Shown: positions 9,966-19,888 of the stretch, one piece after another
Layout: each line of letters begins with the position of its first letter
Numbering within the stretch: the stretch's first letter is position 1
Assembly: GCA_019915135.1 (NCBI GenBank)
Contig: JAHLMK010000021.1
Location: forward strand, 248,001 to 312,000
Source: Strobilurus pachycystidiatus
Taxonomy: Eukaryota > Basidiomycota > Agaricomycetes > Agaricales > Physalacriaceae
Direction of reading: 5' to 3'
DNA: 64,000 nucleotides
The notes under the pieces: generated by a model
Seen by the model: only the letters and a program-made list of their open reading frames with translations
The model's database searches: none
What the model was told of the DNA's origin: nothing
Made by a program: the position numbers and the translations under genes

Positions 9966-11168
9966 CTATGGTCGCACTGGTGGCATAGTGTAGGCAATGA
10001 AAGCTTGCTGCAGCTCTGCTTGCATGTACGGTGCCATAATCTCGGCGTGCTTGCGTAGATATATTAGAAATGCGTCACTTTTCCAGCGTCCGAGGGCCTT
10101 GACGACTTCAAATGGGAGGCCGCGGAGGAGGTATTCGAGTGTGGCGCCAATCCGTATGCCGTGACCCTGGAGTGGCTGGAGTCCCTGTGCCTTTGCAGCT
10201 CGGGCAAGGCGTGAGATGAAAGCGGGCTTGGTTAGGGGACGCATCGAGGTCTTGTTTCGCGCTACGTGCCGGTATGCAAAGAGGTGATCCTGAGGTCCGG
10301 GATCGTTGACGATGAAGTGGTTGTCAATAGCTGCACCCGGATCTGCGGGGCCGTTCTGGCGTGCCCAGTACGCATCTTCTCCATTTATAGGCTCAGACTT
10401 GGTCTCTGGGAGGTGGAAGATGGTAGTTTCGAAGCCGTTTCGATCTCGTCCAGTGCGCATGTCTGAACGTTTGACATGCTTTCGGGCGTTGAAATCTTCG
10501 AGTCGGGGAACGGTGAACTCTCCGGCCCGTGCTGCGCACCAGAAGATGCTCAGAAGACACGCTCGACATGATGCGTCAAAGGGATCTGCTGGATCGAGGA
10601 CCTCGAGTAGTCTCTCAATGTAATCGACCGTGTACGGTTGTCTCTTCTTCCGTTTGGATTCTGGTGGCTGCATTTTTTCAGCTGCGCGGATGAGAGTGTC
10701 TAGCTGAGCCTTCATCATTCTCCACTCCATTCCGTGGATGATGTGCCATGCGCGAACACCGTGAACGTAGTTCTTGATGGCAGCACCCGAGTACGATCCC
10801 GCAATGGTCGAGAGCCACAGTGAGATTAAATCTGGGCTTGCGGGAGCGCGGTGTTCTTCGGGTGTTTGTCGGCTGTCGCAGTAGATGTGGAAGGCTAGCA
10901 AGCCGGATGCATACGACTCTAAAGTGCTCTCGGCGTATGACTGGATTGTAACGAGTCGGACGCGGGTCATGTCGTCCTCCGAGATGTCTGGGAGGGAGAA
11001 GCCGTTGTGATCGAGGAACATATGTTTATTAAAGGGTTTCCACAATGCGAGGCGTACTCTAGCGGCTACATGAGGGCGAAGAGGAGATGCGAGGGGTGTA
11101 AGAGAGGGTGGATAGGGTCTGGGACGTCCCCGGGATGGTGTCAATAATGGGGATGATGGCCATTGCAC
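9966..11168 (-). CDS. Ngaro tyrosine recombinase
   Basis: This is the integrase of the element; it resolves the circular cDNA into the genome by phage-lambda-type chemistry. The first catalytic arginine is in ARAGEFTVPRL, and the HxxR box is HGIRIG. The tyrosine lies in the final block GRWKSDAFLIYLRKH...APYM; I cannot tell which of its tyrosines is catalytic. Residues 50-150 resemble the SAM-like core-binding domain. The open frame extends up to a GTG at 11168; the first in-frame ATG is 11021, so the true start is unknown. The frame is the same as that of the RT-RNase H, from which it is separated only by one TGA at 11184-11186. Confidence 0.85.
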   Translation of the reverse strand: MQWPSSPLLTPSRGRPRPYPPSLTPLASPLRPHVAARVRLALWKPFNKHMFLDHNGFSLPDISEDDMTRVRLVTIQSYAESTLESYASGLLAFHIYCDSRQTPEEHRAPASPDLISLWLSTIAGSYSGAAIKNYVHGVRAWHIIHGMEWRMMKAQLDTLIRAAEKMQPPESKRKKRQPYTVDYIERLLEVLDPADPFDASCRACLLSIFWCAARAGEFTVPRLEDFNARKHVKRSDMRTGRDRNGFETTIFHLPETKSEPINGEDAYWARQNGPADPGAAIDNHFIVNDPGPQDHLFAYRHVARNKTSMRPLTKPAFISRLARAAKAQGLQPLQGHGIRIGATLEYLLRGLPFEVVKALGRWKSDAFLIYLRKHAEIMAPYMQAELQQAFIAYTMPPVRP

Positions 11169-11183
11169 GCGCCTGGGTGCGAA

Positions 11184-13535
11184 TCATTGCCAGGGGTCGC
11201 GTAAAGTTGAGAGGATGTTTCCTTCCTGCTCGAGATAGCGTTGATGAGCGGAAGCTCTTTGTCGGTTGTCGACCGCGGATCTGGATGCATGGGTAGTTGT
11301 GCGCGGAGTGCTGCTGTTAACGCCGTGATAAGCGATCTCGGATGTGGTGAGAGGGGCGTCGTAGTCAACGATGAGCTGCTGGAGCTCGGAGGGAATGGTG
11401 ATGCGGGGAAGGAGGAGATGGCTGGGTCCATATTTGCCGCGGGATGGTGCATCTGCGGGATTATCGCGGCTGGGGATGTAGCGGGTATGGATGTGGAACT
11501 GTTCCGTTTCAAGGAGGCGGTGAATGCGTTTGAATACACTGTTTGTGGATCTGTTCTTGCTGCGGCCGTTCCACCAGCCCTCGACGACTCCATCGTTGTC
11601 ACCCCAGGCCTTATCGTGAAGTTAGCAGAGTTTTGGATTAAGTCATTGGGAGCGCACTTTGTAATGATGGGCGCGGGTTGCATATATTGCGATGATGCGG
11701 ACGAGGAGCTCGAATCCAACAGCTTCTGCCCAGCCAATGTCACGTTCGCTGTCTCCACGCCAGCCAGGGAGGAGGCGGTATGCACGCCAGTAGCCGCGGA
11801 TGCATAGGCCGATGCCAAAGCCGCTGCTGGCGTCTGAATAGGCATGGAGATCGATGAGATCAGCCGGTCCGGGAATGGGAGAGGAAACTGGTTGGGAGAG
11901 CTTGATTTTCCACCACGCCAGGTCCGCGTGAAGACGTTTCGGTGGACGGTGGGTGGCAAAGGGTGACGCAGGGCTCATGGCACCCATCATCTTCTCGAAT
12001 TCTGTGAGGTAAGCGCGGCCATGTGGTAGCACGAAGCTGACATGCATAAGCTTCCCATATAGGGCGGTGACTTGTTCTAGACTGTGATGGCCGCGAGACT
12101 CCCATTCGAGAATGCAGGCGACATATTTCTCGCATTTGGAGGTGGGAACAGAGACTGTCATCAGTGTGAAGTTCCATCTGAAGCCGAAATAGACTGGATC
12201 GAAGCAGAATGGAACATCTTTCTCGGGAGCCCATGCATAGCCAAGAGTGTCGGTGATTTTGTTTATATCACAAAAGGCATATGTATACATTGCGTCGTCT
12301 TTAGAACGGGGCGAGGTTCTCGAATGATCTACAAGCGGAAAACTGAAGTCATCGTCAAATTCCTCTGCCTTTCCATCTGGAAGAGAGAAGCCCTGATACA
12401 GTAGACGCCCGTGAACATGCACAAGATCGCTGATGCGTGACTGAAGCTCCGAACGGATGGTGTTGGCTTTACGAAGGTGCTCAATGCGGATGCAAATCCA
12501 GAAGTGATCGTCGACCCATTTTGTCAGAGGGCCAAGGCCGCGAGCGCGACAGATGTTCATGCCTGCATCTGCGAGACCGCCAAAGAGGCCACCGCCTGGA
12601 CCAAGTCCGAACATGTTACAGGTATCGATGGCGAACTTGTCATCGTCAGATAGGCGAACAACGGTCCCTGCCCATTGACTGGGGTGAAGGGGGATCATGC
12701 GATAAGCCTCTGAGAGATCGCGTACTGCGCCCTGAGAACCGGGCGGGAGTGTCCACATGAGGCGACATGTATTAGCGAAGGTGCCCCAGAAACAGGGGTA
12801 TAGTGTAGAATCAATGGCAGAATTAATGGAGGTGATAGGTGGAAGGGAGGGGGAGATTATGAGAGGTGTATGCGGATGCGAAAGATTTTGTATGAGGCGA
12901 AATTTGCCTGGTTTCCCCGCCTTGGGAACCATGGAGATGGGAGAGGTCTGAAATGGTCCCAGAACATCCTCGATGACTTGACGAGAGTATGGACCAAGCC
13001 ACCGACCGAGCTGTAGCTCATTTCTTGCAATGAGGAGAAATGCCTCTTGGCATTGCGAGTCGGTGATCTTGTTTGGGGGAGTATAGGTCTGGTGAATGGG
13101 AGGGATGCCGGCATAGAAGCCAAGTGTAATGGAGTTGGGAATATGAGAATATTTACAGATGAGCCCTGTGTCCGTAAGGGCTTCGCGCCAGGCTGTAGCG
13201 CGAAGCGGGGTGTGCGCTTGTTGCTCACGGTCCGAGCGGACAGCTCTGAGCTCCGTGGCTAGATTCGCCGCATCCCGAGCACTCGTGTTTGTGGGGGTGG
13301 CGGGTATCAGTGCAGCCGTTTGGGCGTTGGTAGTTGGTGCATAGCTCTGTGCCGTTTGGGTTCTCGAGGTGCCCTCGTCCGTTTCGGCGACAGCGGGTTG
13401 CAGTTTTCCCATCCCACATGAGGGATTCGCGACACACTTTGATGTTGTGAGGCTTGACGTCGAGGCAGAGGGGGCACCGGGACATGGTGGCGGAGGGTTC
13501 ACTTTCCGCCGCGCGAAAGGACTGTGCAAACCCAT
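11184..13535 (-). CDS. Ngaro reverse transcriptase-RNase H
   Basis: The polymerase copies element RNA into DNA. RT blocks seen in order are SPISMVPKAGKPGKFRLI, VRDLSEAYRMIPLHPSQW, an FGLGPGGGLFGG block, and the active site WVDDHFW, which is VDD instead of the retroviral YxDD, as usual in DIRS/Ngaro elements. RNase H follows: an acidic DAYSDAS block, then GDNDGVVEGWWNGRS and RYIPSRDNPAD. Two in-frame stops at 11620-11645 vanish if a 48-nt intron (11657-11610; GTGCGC, branch site TGCTAAC, acceptor AAG) is removed, which joins HHYK to AWGDNDG. The 5' end overlaps gag by about 310 nt in a different frame; the ATG at 13535 is the first possible start. Confidence 0.82.
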
Positions 13536-14918
13536 TGGTGCTGGGTCCGCGTTGCTTCTTTACTGGGGATGTGGAGGGGGAGACGGGCCGCTCCGAGTAA
13601 CTGTCAGAGCGACGGCGCTTTGTGGAGAAGTTCCGAGTGCGGGACTCGCGGTGTTCGCGTTTGTCCGGGGTGCGGAGTGCAATTCTCTGGACCATTTCGG
13701 TCGTTGCTCGCATTCTGGGGAGGGAGATGGGGTGCATGCGGATGTGGGTGCGGGTGCCAGTGAGTGTATGTACAATGCGAGGGCGGATGCGGGTGTGGAA
13801 TGCAGGAAGCGGGCGTAGTTTTGATGGCAGGTGCGGGTGCGGGTGCAGGTGCGGGGTGCGGGTGCAGGTGCGGGGTGCGGGTGCGGGTGCGGGTGTAGTT
13901 TCGGGTGCGGGTGTGAGTGTAGGTGCGGGTGCGGGTGCGGTGCAGGTGATGATGAAGGGGGCAGCGACGAGGGGGGAGGATGGTAAAAAAAGGGACTATC
14001 AGCATTGACCCTCAGGACTGGCAGAAGGAAAACGTACCTCTGTAGCTCCTTCTCGTTCTCGCTGGCCCGTACAGAGTCCTTGCATTCGGCTAAGACGTCT
14101 TCGTCGATGACTGCAAGGTTGAATGGGTGACCCAGTGCGTTCTGCTCGAACCATTTGCGCCGTGCGGTGGCTTGGTATAGTGCCATGACCTGGGGGCCAT
14201 TGATCCCTCGTAGCGTGGGGTGCAGTTCCATGTTGACAAAGAAGCCGCTGAACATGTTGACGTGTTGTTCGGGCCAGTTTCCGACGGGGAGCGAGGTCAG
14301 GTAGAGGGGTTTTGCTTCCATTACCTGCTCCCAGGAGAGTGCTTCGTCCGTCAGAGCATTCTTGGAGGCGCTGTTCCCGGGGCGACGTAGCCCGACGCGA
14401 CCGTCTCTGTCTCCAGCCAGCTCCAGCCCAGAGTCGTCGTTGTCGGCAAGGGATAGGGTGCGGGCCTCGCGACACGCAGTGCGAAGGCAGTACCAGAGAC
14501 CGAAGAACTCGCGATTTTCCATCTTCTGTAGGGCGTACGGTGGGAGTCGGTCGATGATTGGTCCCATTTTGGCTGACGCGTCGAAAGGGTGGAGGATTGC
14601 ACGTTTCTTCTCCTTCTCCAAAAGATCCGCCTGCTCCTTCTTTAGCCGCTCGTCCTCTTGAGCTTTCCTCGCCTCGTTTTCCTGCGCACGTCGTTGTTCG
14701 TTGGTGGCTCGGTCCGCCTCGACTTGAGCCAGGTACAGGGTCTGGCGTGCGCTGTTCTCGGCCTGCCATTCGTCACGGAGGTGCTGAGCCGCTAGGTCGT
14801 CGGTAGTGATGGCAGGGAGTGTGTCGTCGGCGACGAGGTAACCGCGTTGTCGTTGGTACCTTTGGTCTGCAAAGTTGGGGCAGACCTCGTGGCCCGGGTC
14901 GTGTTCAATTCGGTCCAT
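13225..14918 (-). CDS. Ngaro gag-like protein with zinc knuckles
   Basis: This is the structural protein expected to package element RNA, 456 residues after splicing. Exon 1 (14918-14038) has a long charged coiled coil (EWQAENSARQ to LLEKEKKRA) and a folded middle part. Exon 2 (13714-13225) ends in Cys/His clusters: CPLCLDVKPHNIKVC, then CTNYQRPNGC and HECSGCGESSHGAQSCP. The 323-nt intron between (donor GTACGT, acceptor CCCCAG) keeps the phase (AG|A). Without splicing, the frame runs into low-complexity His-Pro sequence and loses the knuckles. This C-terminal pattern recurs in Agaricomycete Ngaro elements as I remember them. Confidence 0.75.
13829..13948. repeat. GGTGCG microsatellite inside the gag intron
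   Basis: An imperfect hexamer repeat (GGTGCG and variants GGTGCA, GGTGTA) fills about 120 bp of the predicted gag intron. Its expansion would not alter the protein if the intron is spliced. Confidence 0.8.
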
Positions 14919-14953
14919 TTGTCTGGAAAGAAAATGAGACAGAGAATGAATGT

Positions 14954-15123
14954 AAAATTAAGTGAGCAAAAGGAGTGGCAGCGCGCTCGGTGTTGTTACG
15001 AGCGCGACTTCGACGTCGGCAGTGATGACGGTCAAGAAGAGAGGAACGATTGACCGCATCACCGGTCCGATCGAAGACCTCAAGTTGGCGAACGCTCGTG
15101 CCTCGCGCACGACAACTCAACAA
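14954..15123 (-). repeat. split direct repeat A1, 5' terminus of Ngaro
   Basis: This is a 170-bp copy identical by eye to 9558-9727. It lies upstream of gag and probably contains the element's promoter. Confidence 0.85.
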
Positions 15124-16398
15124 ACTTGATTAGAAAGGAAACCCGAGCGGCCGAGCCTGACCCGAGTCAACGTCGGCTTCTCAGGCACATCGCTGTTTAC
15201 CTAAGCGGAAATTGCCGGTTTTCGACTATGTCTCTTACTATTAGCGTTCGACCATCACCTCCAATCAGTGCATGTACTCTCCTCGTGGAAGGTTCATGCC
15301 TCGTTTCTTGCTCAGAGGTGCCTCTACACTCGGGGCGCTTTATGTGCCTAGACTTGATTCCTAAATGCCGCGACATACTCGACTTTCCGTGGTTGTTCGA
15401 GCGTCGATATACTCGAAAGGCAGGCGTTTATCCTTCTGGCATGATGGCGCTAAGCAGCATCTGAACGAGAGAACCCCAACCTACCAAAATCTTCACTGAT
15501 GGGCTTCTGGTCTTGTGGGATTGGACTGACTCAATAGATCTTGGGATACTCGTACCTATCGTGGAATTCCCCAGAAGGAATTGTTACTACTCTTTCTCTT
15601 GGGCGGCTCATCTGGTATGCACATGACTGTCTATCTTTAATCGCTGTCATTTTTTCCCGAAACAGAGGTCCACAGTAAGTACTCGAGAGTCTTCGGGTGT
15701 CTAAAATATGCGTTATTTCAAATAGCTACACGCCGACTGGAAACATCCGGTCTGTGGCGTTGGAAGCACGCATGATCATTGCCGAGAAAACCACGCTCTT
15801 TGAATGTCAACATCTCAAGAAGTTCTGCATGGAATCGCTCACGGAACTCTATCCCTTCGATTTGAGTTGACGACATCTCACTCTGTGGCTCTTGATCGAC
15901 GTCCTGATCTTCCAGGGACTCAGGCCTTGCAGGTTTTAAGTCCTTTTCCATCAGGTCGCTATTTCCTACTACCGCCGCTCCGGAACGCGTTCTCCTGCGC
16001 GCCAGTAGTCTCGAACAATTGGCTTCACATCTCTTCCCAGCTCTCTGCCCGGTCTTAGCCCGGTTGGTAGATGACTTATCGGCTAAGAGCCTTCTGGCAG
16101 GCAATTTGGAACAAGATTCCATGATACTGCCGTTAGTTTACCTTCCATTTCGTGCTCCTGAATTGTCTTCACGTCGTTGTGTCTGATCGGTGTCCCAATG
16201 TCGCCGTCTATCGAATTCAGCGCCATGTGAGCGTGTATGTGGGAACTACACATATCTGTTAATAACGTCCAGCTATCGCACCTGATTGACGTGGAGCCCG
16301 ACTTCAAGAATGTAGGAAGAATCTGATCCGAATTGCAACTCCTCTTGAACTCTTGTTTAATAGATCGTGATGCATTTTTCGTACTAGGAACGATTGGA
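15124..16398. other. unassigned tract between Ngaro and ICMT
   Basis: Parts look exonic: plus-strand 15540-15610 can be read as RTYRGIPQKELLLLFLLGG, bounded by an acceptor (CAATAG) and a donor (GTATGC), with another donor (GTAAGT) near 15674. No complete gene could be assembled and no family recognised. A minus-strand frame at 15718-16122 has no support. This may be a gene truncated near the Ngaro insertion. Confidence 0.3.
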
Positions 16399-17161
16399 AT
16401 GGCACCTCTTCTGAAGGTCCCTCTTCTTTTTCTCGATGCGATTGGGATGCGAGTCACCGGCACCCCTCCCAATGGCGCACTTCCTCGGGAGCAACACGTC
16501 GTGCCAGACTGGCGTGAACGTTTCCTCAAAAGTCTGGCGTGGCCGTGCGTATTGTTGAGGGTGAACTTGTCAGTTCAATATGTAGATCCGTCATCTCAGT
16601 TGCTCCTAGGGCATTACTTGGAGTCTACAAATCATTGAGGCGCTGGTCATCATCTCGGCACATTATCCCTCTCACCAATGCTCACAAGTCATTCTCTCTG
16701 TCTTCGTATTCCATCCGAACGGAGTGCGGGGCATCCAAATCACGCCGGAATTCCTGCTCGGAAACATCTTAACAATGGCTGGTGCTGCTTTGCGCCTCCA
16801 GTGTTATCGTACGCTTGGGCGACTGTTCACGTTCGAGCTCAGCATACAGAAGCAACATGTTCTGGTGTCAAGCGGCCCGTATGCGTTCGTTCGCCATCCA
16901 AGCTACACAGGAATGATCCTGACCATTATTGGTGGACTATGTAGCCAGGTGACGGGCTCATGGATAATGCAAGCCGGCCTCTTCGACCTCTGGATAGGAA
17001 AAGTGCTCGTGGGATATTGGGTCCTAGTCGCATCGGCGGTGGTATTGAGCCTGTGCTTGAGAATGTCCAGAGAGGACGCAATGTTGGAGAAGAAGTTTGG
17101 AGAGGAGTGGACTGAATGGTCTCGGAGAGTACCGTTCTCGCTCGTACCCGGCATCTATTGA
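16399..17161 (+). CDS. isoprenylcysteine O-methyltransferase-like membrane protein
   Basis: Two exons (16399-16548, 16610-17161; phase 0) give 233 residues. Proteins of the ICMT family methylate the C-terminal prenylcysteine of Ras- and pheromone-type CaaX proteins in the ER membrane. The conserved region is clear: GPYAFVRHPSYTG, the SAM-binding loop, and a C-terminal RM..ED..LEKKFGEEWTEW followed by RVPFSLVPGIY. Several hydrophobic helices precede and follow it. The alternative reading through the intron ends after 25 more codons. Agaricomycetes carry many ICMT-like paralogues, so this need not be the Ste14 orthologue and its substrate may differ. Confidence 0.85.
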
Positions 17162-18220
17162 TTGTGAGTGCTCTTCGTCCACTGTCTGTCCGTAAATGGA
17201 GTGGCGTACTCACAAAACGGTCTAGACCTTTCACCCTGTCTGCAGATCGAAGAAAAGCTCTAGCCGACGGTCAACTCGGCCTGACCTACGAGTACGATTC
17301 TCCATATGTTGTACATACAGAACTTTTTTGTGCTTGCCGCGTACATCTATTACTCTTGAACGAAACCATCTCTGTCAAACCTGGGGTCCGAGACTCACCG
17401 TTCGACTGCTGACTGCAGGGGTATGATCTCATACTAACAAGACAATCATTCCTCTCAAGATGACCCTATTACGCGATTGGCAGAACGCGAGAAACCTACT
17501 GGTGTTTTCTCAGATATAGACAGCTTCTGGACTTAAGCGAAGACTCGCCCGGATCTCGAGGCGTAGTGAGAGATCGATAACGATGGCAGTTTGGTTCTAC
17601 ATACCCGCGTCGACCCACTTTCTGAATATATTCATCAGTTTATCACCGGTTCAAGAGGCACAAGGAGTGGTCCGCCATGCGTGTCCTTCGACTGGAGATT
17701 ACGTGAAAGAATTGGTGGGATCCATCCCCACTCCAGAAAAATCAGATGACGGACTGAAGGGGTTTCTCAGATTGCGGGTGGCGTTGGCCACCAAGTGGAA
17801 AGGAAGTGGGAAAGCTCATTTCTTTGATCGATCTAAGTGAGGACCGGAGATTGGCGAGGGCCAGACGTCTGTTGTGTGCTCGGTTCTATCAGTAGGCGCT
17901 CAAGGCTGCACTTCGGCGAGAACATTGTCTATTTGTTCCTACGCATTTGAGCCCAGTATTTGCTTGCATTATGATTGAGTACTTTGATCCTTTGCGATGC
18001 GCCGATTCTTCCGTCATCGAGCCCGAAGACCTCGTTTGCTCGAAAGTTCTACGCGAGGGAATCGCTCTAACGTGCCACTAGTGTACGGTCTTATTACGGG
18101 TGCAGTCCCTGTCCACCTCAGTATCGAGAATTGAATTTAAATGCTGCGGTCATCGGTTAGGGCTAGGAACATTATTGACATTCGTGGTATACTCAACAAA
18201 ATAAATCTACAGAAAATCAT
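17162..18220. other. intergenic, no gene seen
   Basis: About 1.06 kb between the converging ICMT and LRR genes. An 85-codon frame at 17583-17840 has no recognisable domain and no clear start context; it is not called. Confidence 0.35.
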
Positions 18221-19410
18221 TCATATTCGGGGATTGGAATCGAGGGTTTCCGGAGTACACCCTGCGTCAAAGAATAAACATCCTACGATCTTTAGCCAGT
18301 TCTGGCGTAACTCGTCTCTTTTGCATACCAAACTCCCCGCGCATGACTCGGACTTGCAAAACGAAGAGCTGCCATGAATCTTCCAGACACGGAATGCACC
18401 GAGACTAGCTGGGTCTTCCATACATGCGGGTCCATCACGGGTGTGCAACGTCGGTAGGAGACTTGGCAGGGTCTCCATCGTGGACGAGTAAGCATACACA
18501 CGAAGACGCTGGGCTTCCGAGAGGCTAGGGGCAAGGAATGACAGAATATACTGCTGGATTTCCAGTGGAAGATAGGCGCTTGGTCGGAGTAACAGTGTCC
18601 GGGAGTGTCGTAAGAGCAGCAAAGCTTCCTCAGCGACTTGCCGCTGAAGGTGGCTGTTCCTCGCTAGCAGCATCTTCAGCAGAGCATCAGTAACCTTCCA
18701 GTCAACAAAGCCCCCTTCCTCCGCGTCGTCAATCGCGGAATTGTGGTTGGCCATCAGCTCGACATGCGTTAGGGTGAAGTTTCCGCGTTCGATGCCTTTC
18801 ACGATAGCCGACACGCCACGAAATCCAAGGTTGTTCCCGTTGCATTTGAAGGCGTGCAATTGACATCGATCCGATGTGATATACTCGACAATCGGCTCGA
18901 CGGAATTGAAGGTGAGATGAATTGAAGAGATGTAGAGTTCACGAAGGGAGCTTGACTGCAGCGCAGGGAAGAAGGACGATGAAAACGCGTCCAGAAGGAA
19001 CGGGTTCGTAGTCAAGGACAGAATCTCAACCTTCGAGTAGTTCAATGCGCAGGTGAAAGCGCGAATAACGGAAGGAGCTCCCGTAAACTTGTTCTAGCAA
19101 ACGGATCAGCTTCGCGAGTCATGCGAACGCGTTTGCTTACATTCTGGAGAAATAGCTCTTTGAGATGTATGTTGTTCTTCAGATATTCTGCAATTGCCAG
19201 CAGGCCTTCATCACCGATATTGTTGGCGTTCAAGCTAATTTCCGCTATCCAGTACTTTCGCCCGGCATCCGATCCCAGAAAGCGGAAAAGAACAGCCGTG
19301 CCATCGTCTGCTAATTTGTTGTGCCCGAGGATAAGCTTTGTAACAGTCCGCCTGGAGGTTATGAGAGCAATGAGCTCTTGTGCACCTTTCGGTTGGTGAG
19401 TGCCTATCAT
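18221..19410 (-). CDS. RNI-type leucine-rich repeat protein, 5' end disrupted
   Basis: Exons 19410-19141 and 19093-18221 join across a 47-nt intron (GTAAGC...GCTAG). Ribonuclease-inhibitor-like LRRs are evident: KLILGHNKLADDG, ISLNANNIGDEGL, HLKELFLQN, VEILSLTTNPFLLD and KCNGNNLGFRGV. The C-terminal part (YLPLEIQQYILSF, then CKRDELRQNWLKIVGC) resembles a family frequent in Agaricomycetes whose function I do not know; the LEIQQYIL segment is F-box-like. The open frame extends upstream of the first ATG right to the transposon end at 19436, and the missing N-terminal exon appears to lie beyond the transposon at 29381-29500. What remains may be expressed from the internal ATG, or be dead. Confidence 0.7.
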
Positions 19411-19427
19411 GAAAGGAGACCGACAAT

Positions 19428-19435
19428 TCTTAAGA
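19428..19435. repeat. target site duplication, left copy
   Basis: TCTTAAGA directly precedes the left inverted repeat and matches 29310-29317. The octamer is itself a palindrome, so the exact boundary is uncertain by a base or two. Confidence 0.65.
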
Positions 19436-19454
19436 ATTGTCGGTGAACACCGGG
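19436..19454 (+). repeat. left terminal inverted repeat
   Basis: This 19-bp sequence matches the reverse complement of 29291-29309 at 18 of 19 positions; the mismatch is the outermost base. Confidence 0.8.
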
Positions 19455-19888
19455 GCGAGATAAGATCCCCAACTTATCTTATGTTTACCTACACTTACCG
19501 TACACGAATCCGCTTTTCTGGTCCCTCGGCTCAAGCCCAGTGAGAAGTCCCTGCATTGAGCGCCATTCGGGGTGATCGAGAGCCATCCAATTCAAGCACA
19601 TGCAAATAAATCCATTCCGATCCATTCGTTTCGCATTTTGATCTTGTGTTTCTGACTTTGACCATTGTACTCGACGACGATTTTGTTTCCACTCAAAATG
19701 TCAACTTTGTTTTTTGCTTTAACCGAACGATGTGTCCATATGTCCATTGTCGACTCGGACTTGGAAAATCTCGAATGATATCGGTCTTTCACATGGTTTG
19801 TGCGCTGGACAATCCTCGACTAATAATTTTGGCAAGTGCACAGCGCTTTGCCTACCACTGCCTCTCCCTCTATCTTGCTGGCCTTTCC

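Larger units (their letters stand above)
9250..15123 (-). mobile_element. complete Ngaro/PAT-like tyrosine-recombinase retrotransposon
   Basis: Read on the minus strand, the order is repeat A1 (15123-14954), gag, reverse transcriptase-RNase H, tyrosine recombinase, then B1 (9902-9728), A2 (9727-9558), a 133-bp unique spacer, and B2 (9424-9250). This A1...B1-A2-B2 split direct repeat plan is the signature of Ngaro/PAT elements, which integrate through a circular DNA intermediate and leave no target duplication. Both repeat pairs are identical by eye (170 and 175 bp). B1 abuts A2 with no gap, which is what joining the two ends of the element would give. The intact frames and identical repeats suggest a recent insertion. 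Confidence 0.9.

Noticed and set aside
11241..11807. 188-codon plus-strand frame inside Ngaro
   Set aside because: It lies antisense to RNase H sequence and shows only low-complexity residues.
11141..11959. 272-codon minus-strand Ser/Ala-rich frame
   Set aside because: It is a shifted frame of the RT-RNase H; the true frame carries the RNase H motifs.
13604..14008. His/Pro/Thr-repeat frames on both strands
   Set aside because: They are translations of the microsatellite in the predicted gag intron.
19428..19435. piggyBac-type TTAA insertion
   Set aside because: TTAA does flank the ends, but the inverted repeats, the transposase family and the longer shared octamer do not fit piggyBac.
19421..19444. 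24-bp perfect palindrome CCGACAATTC...GAATTGTCGG
   Set aside because: I first read it as an operator-like site. It is better explained by the palindromic target octamer next to the transposon end, beside a chance match in the LRR coding sequence.
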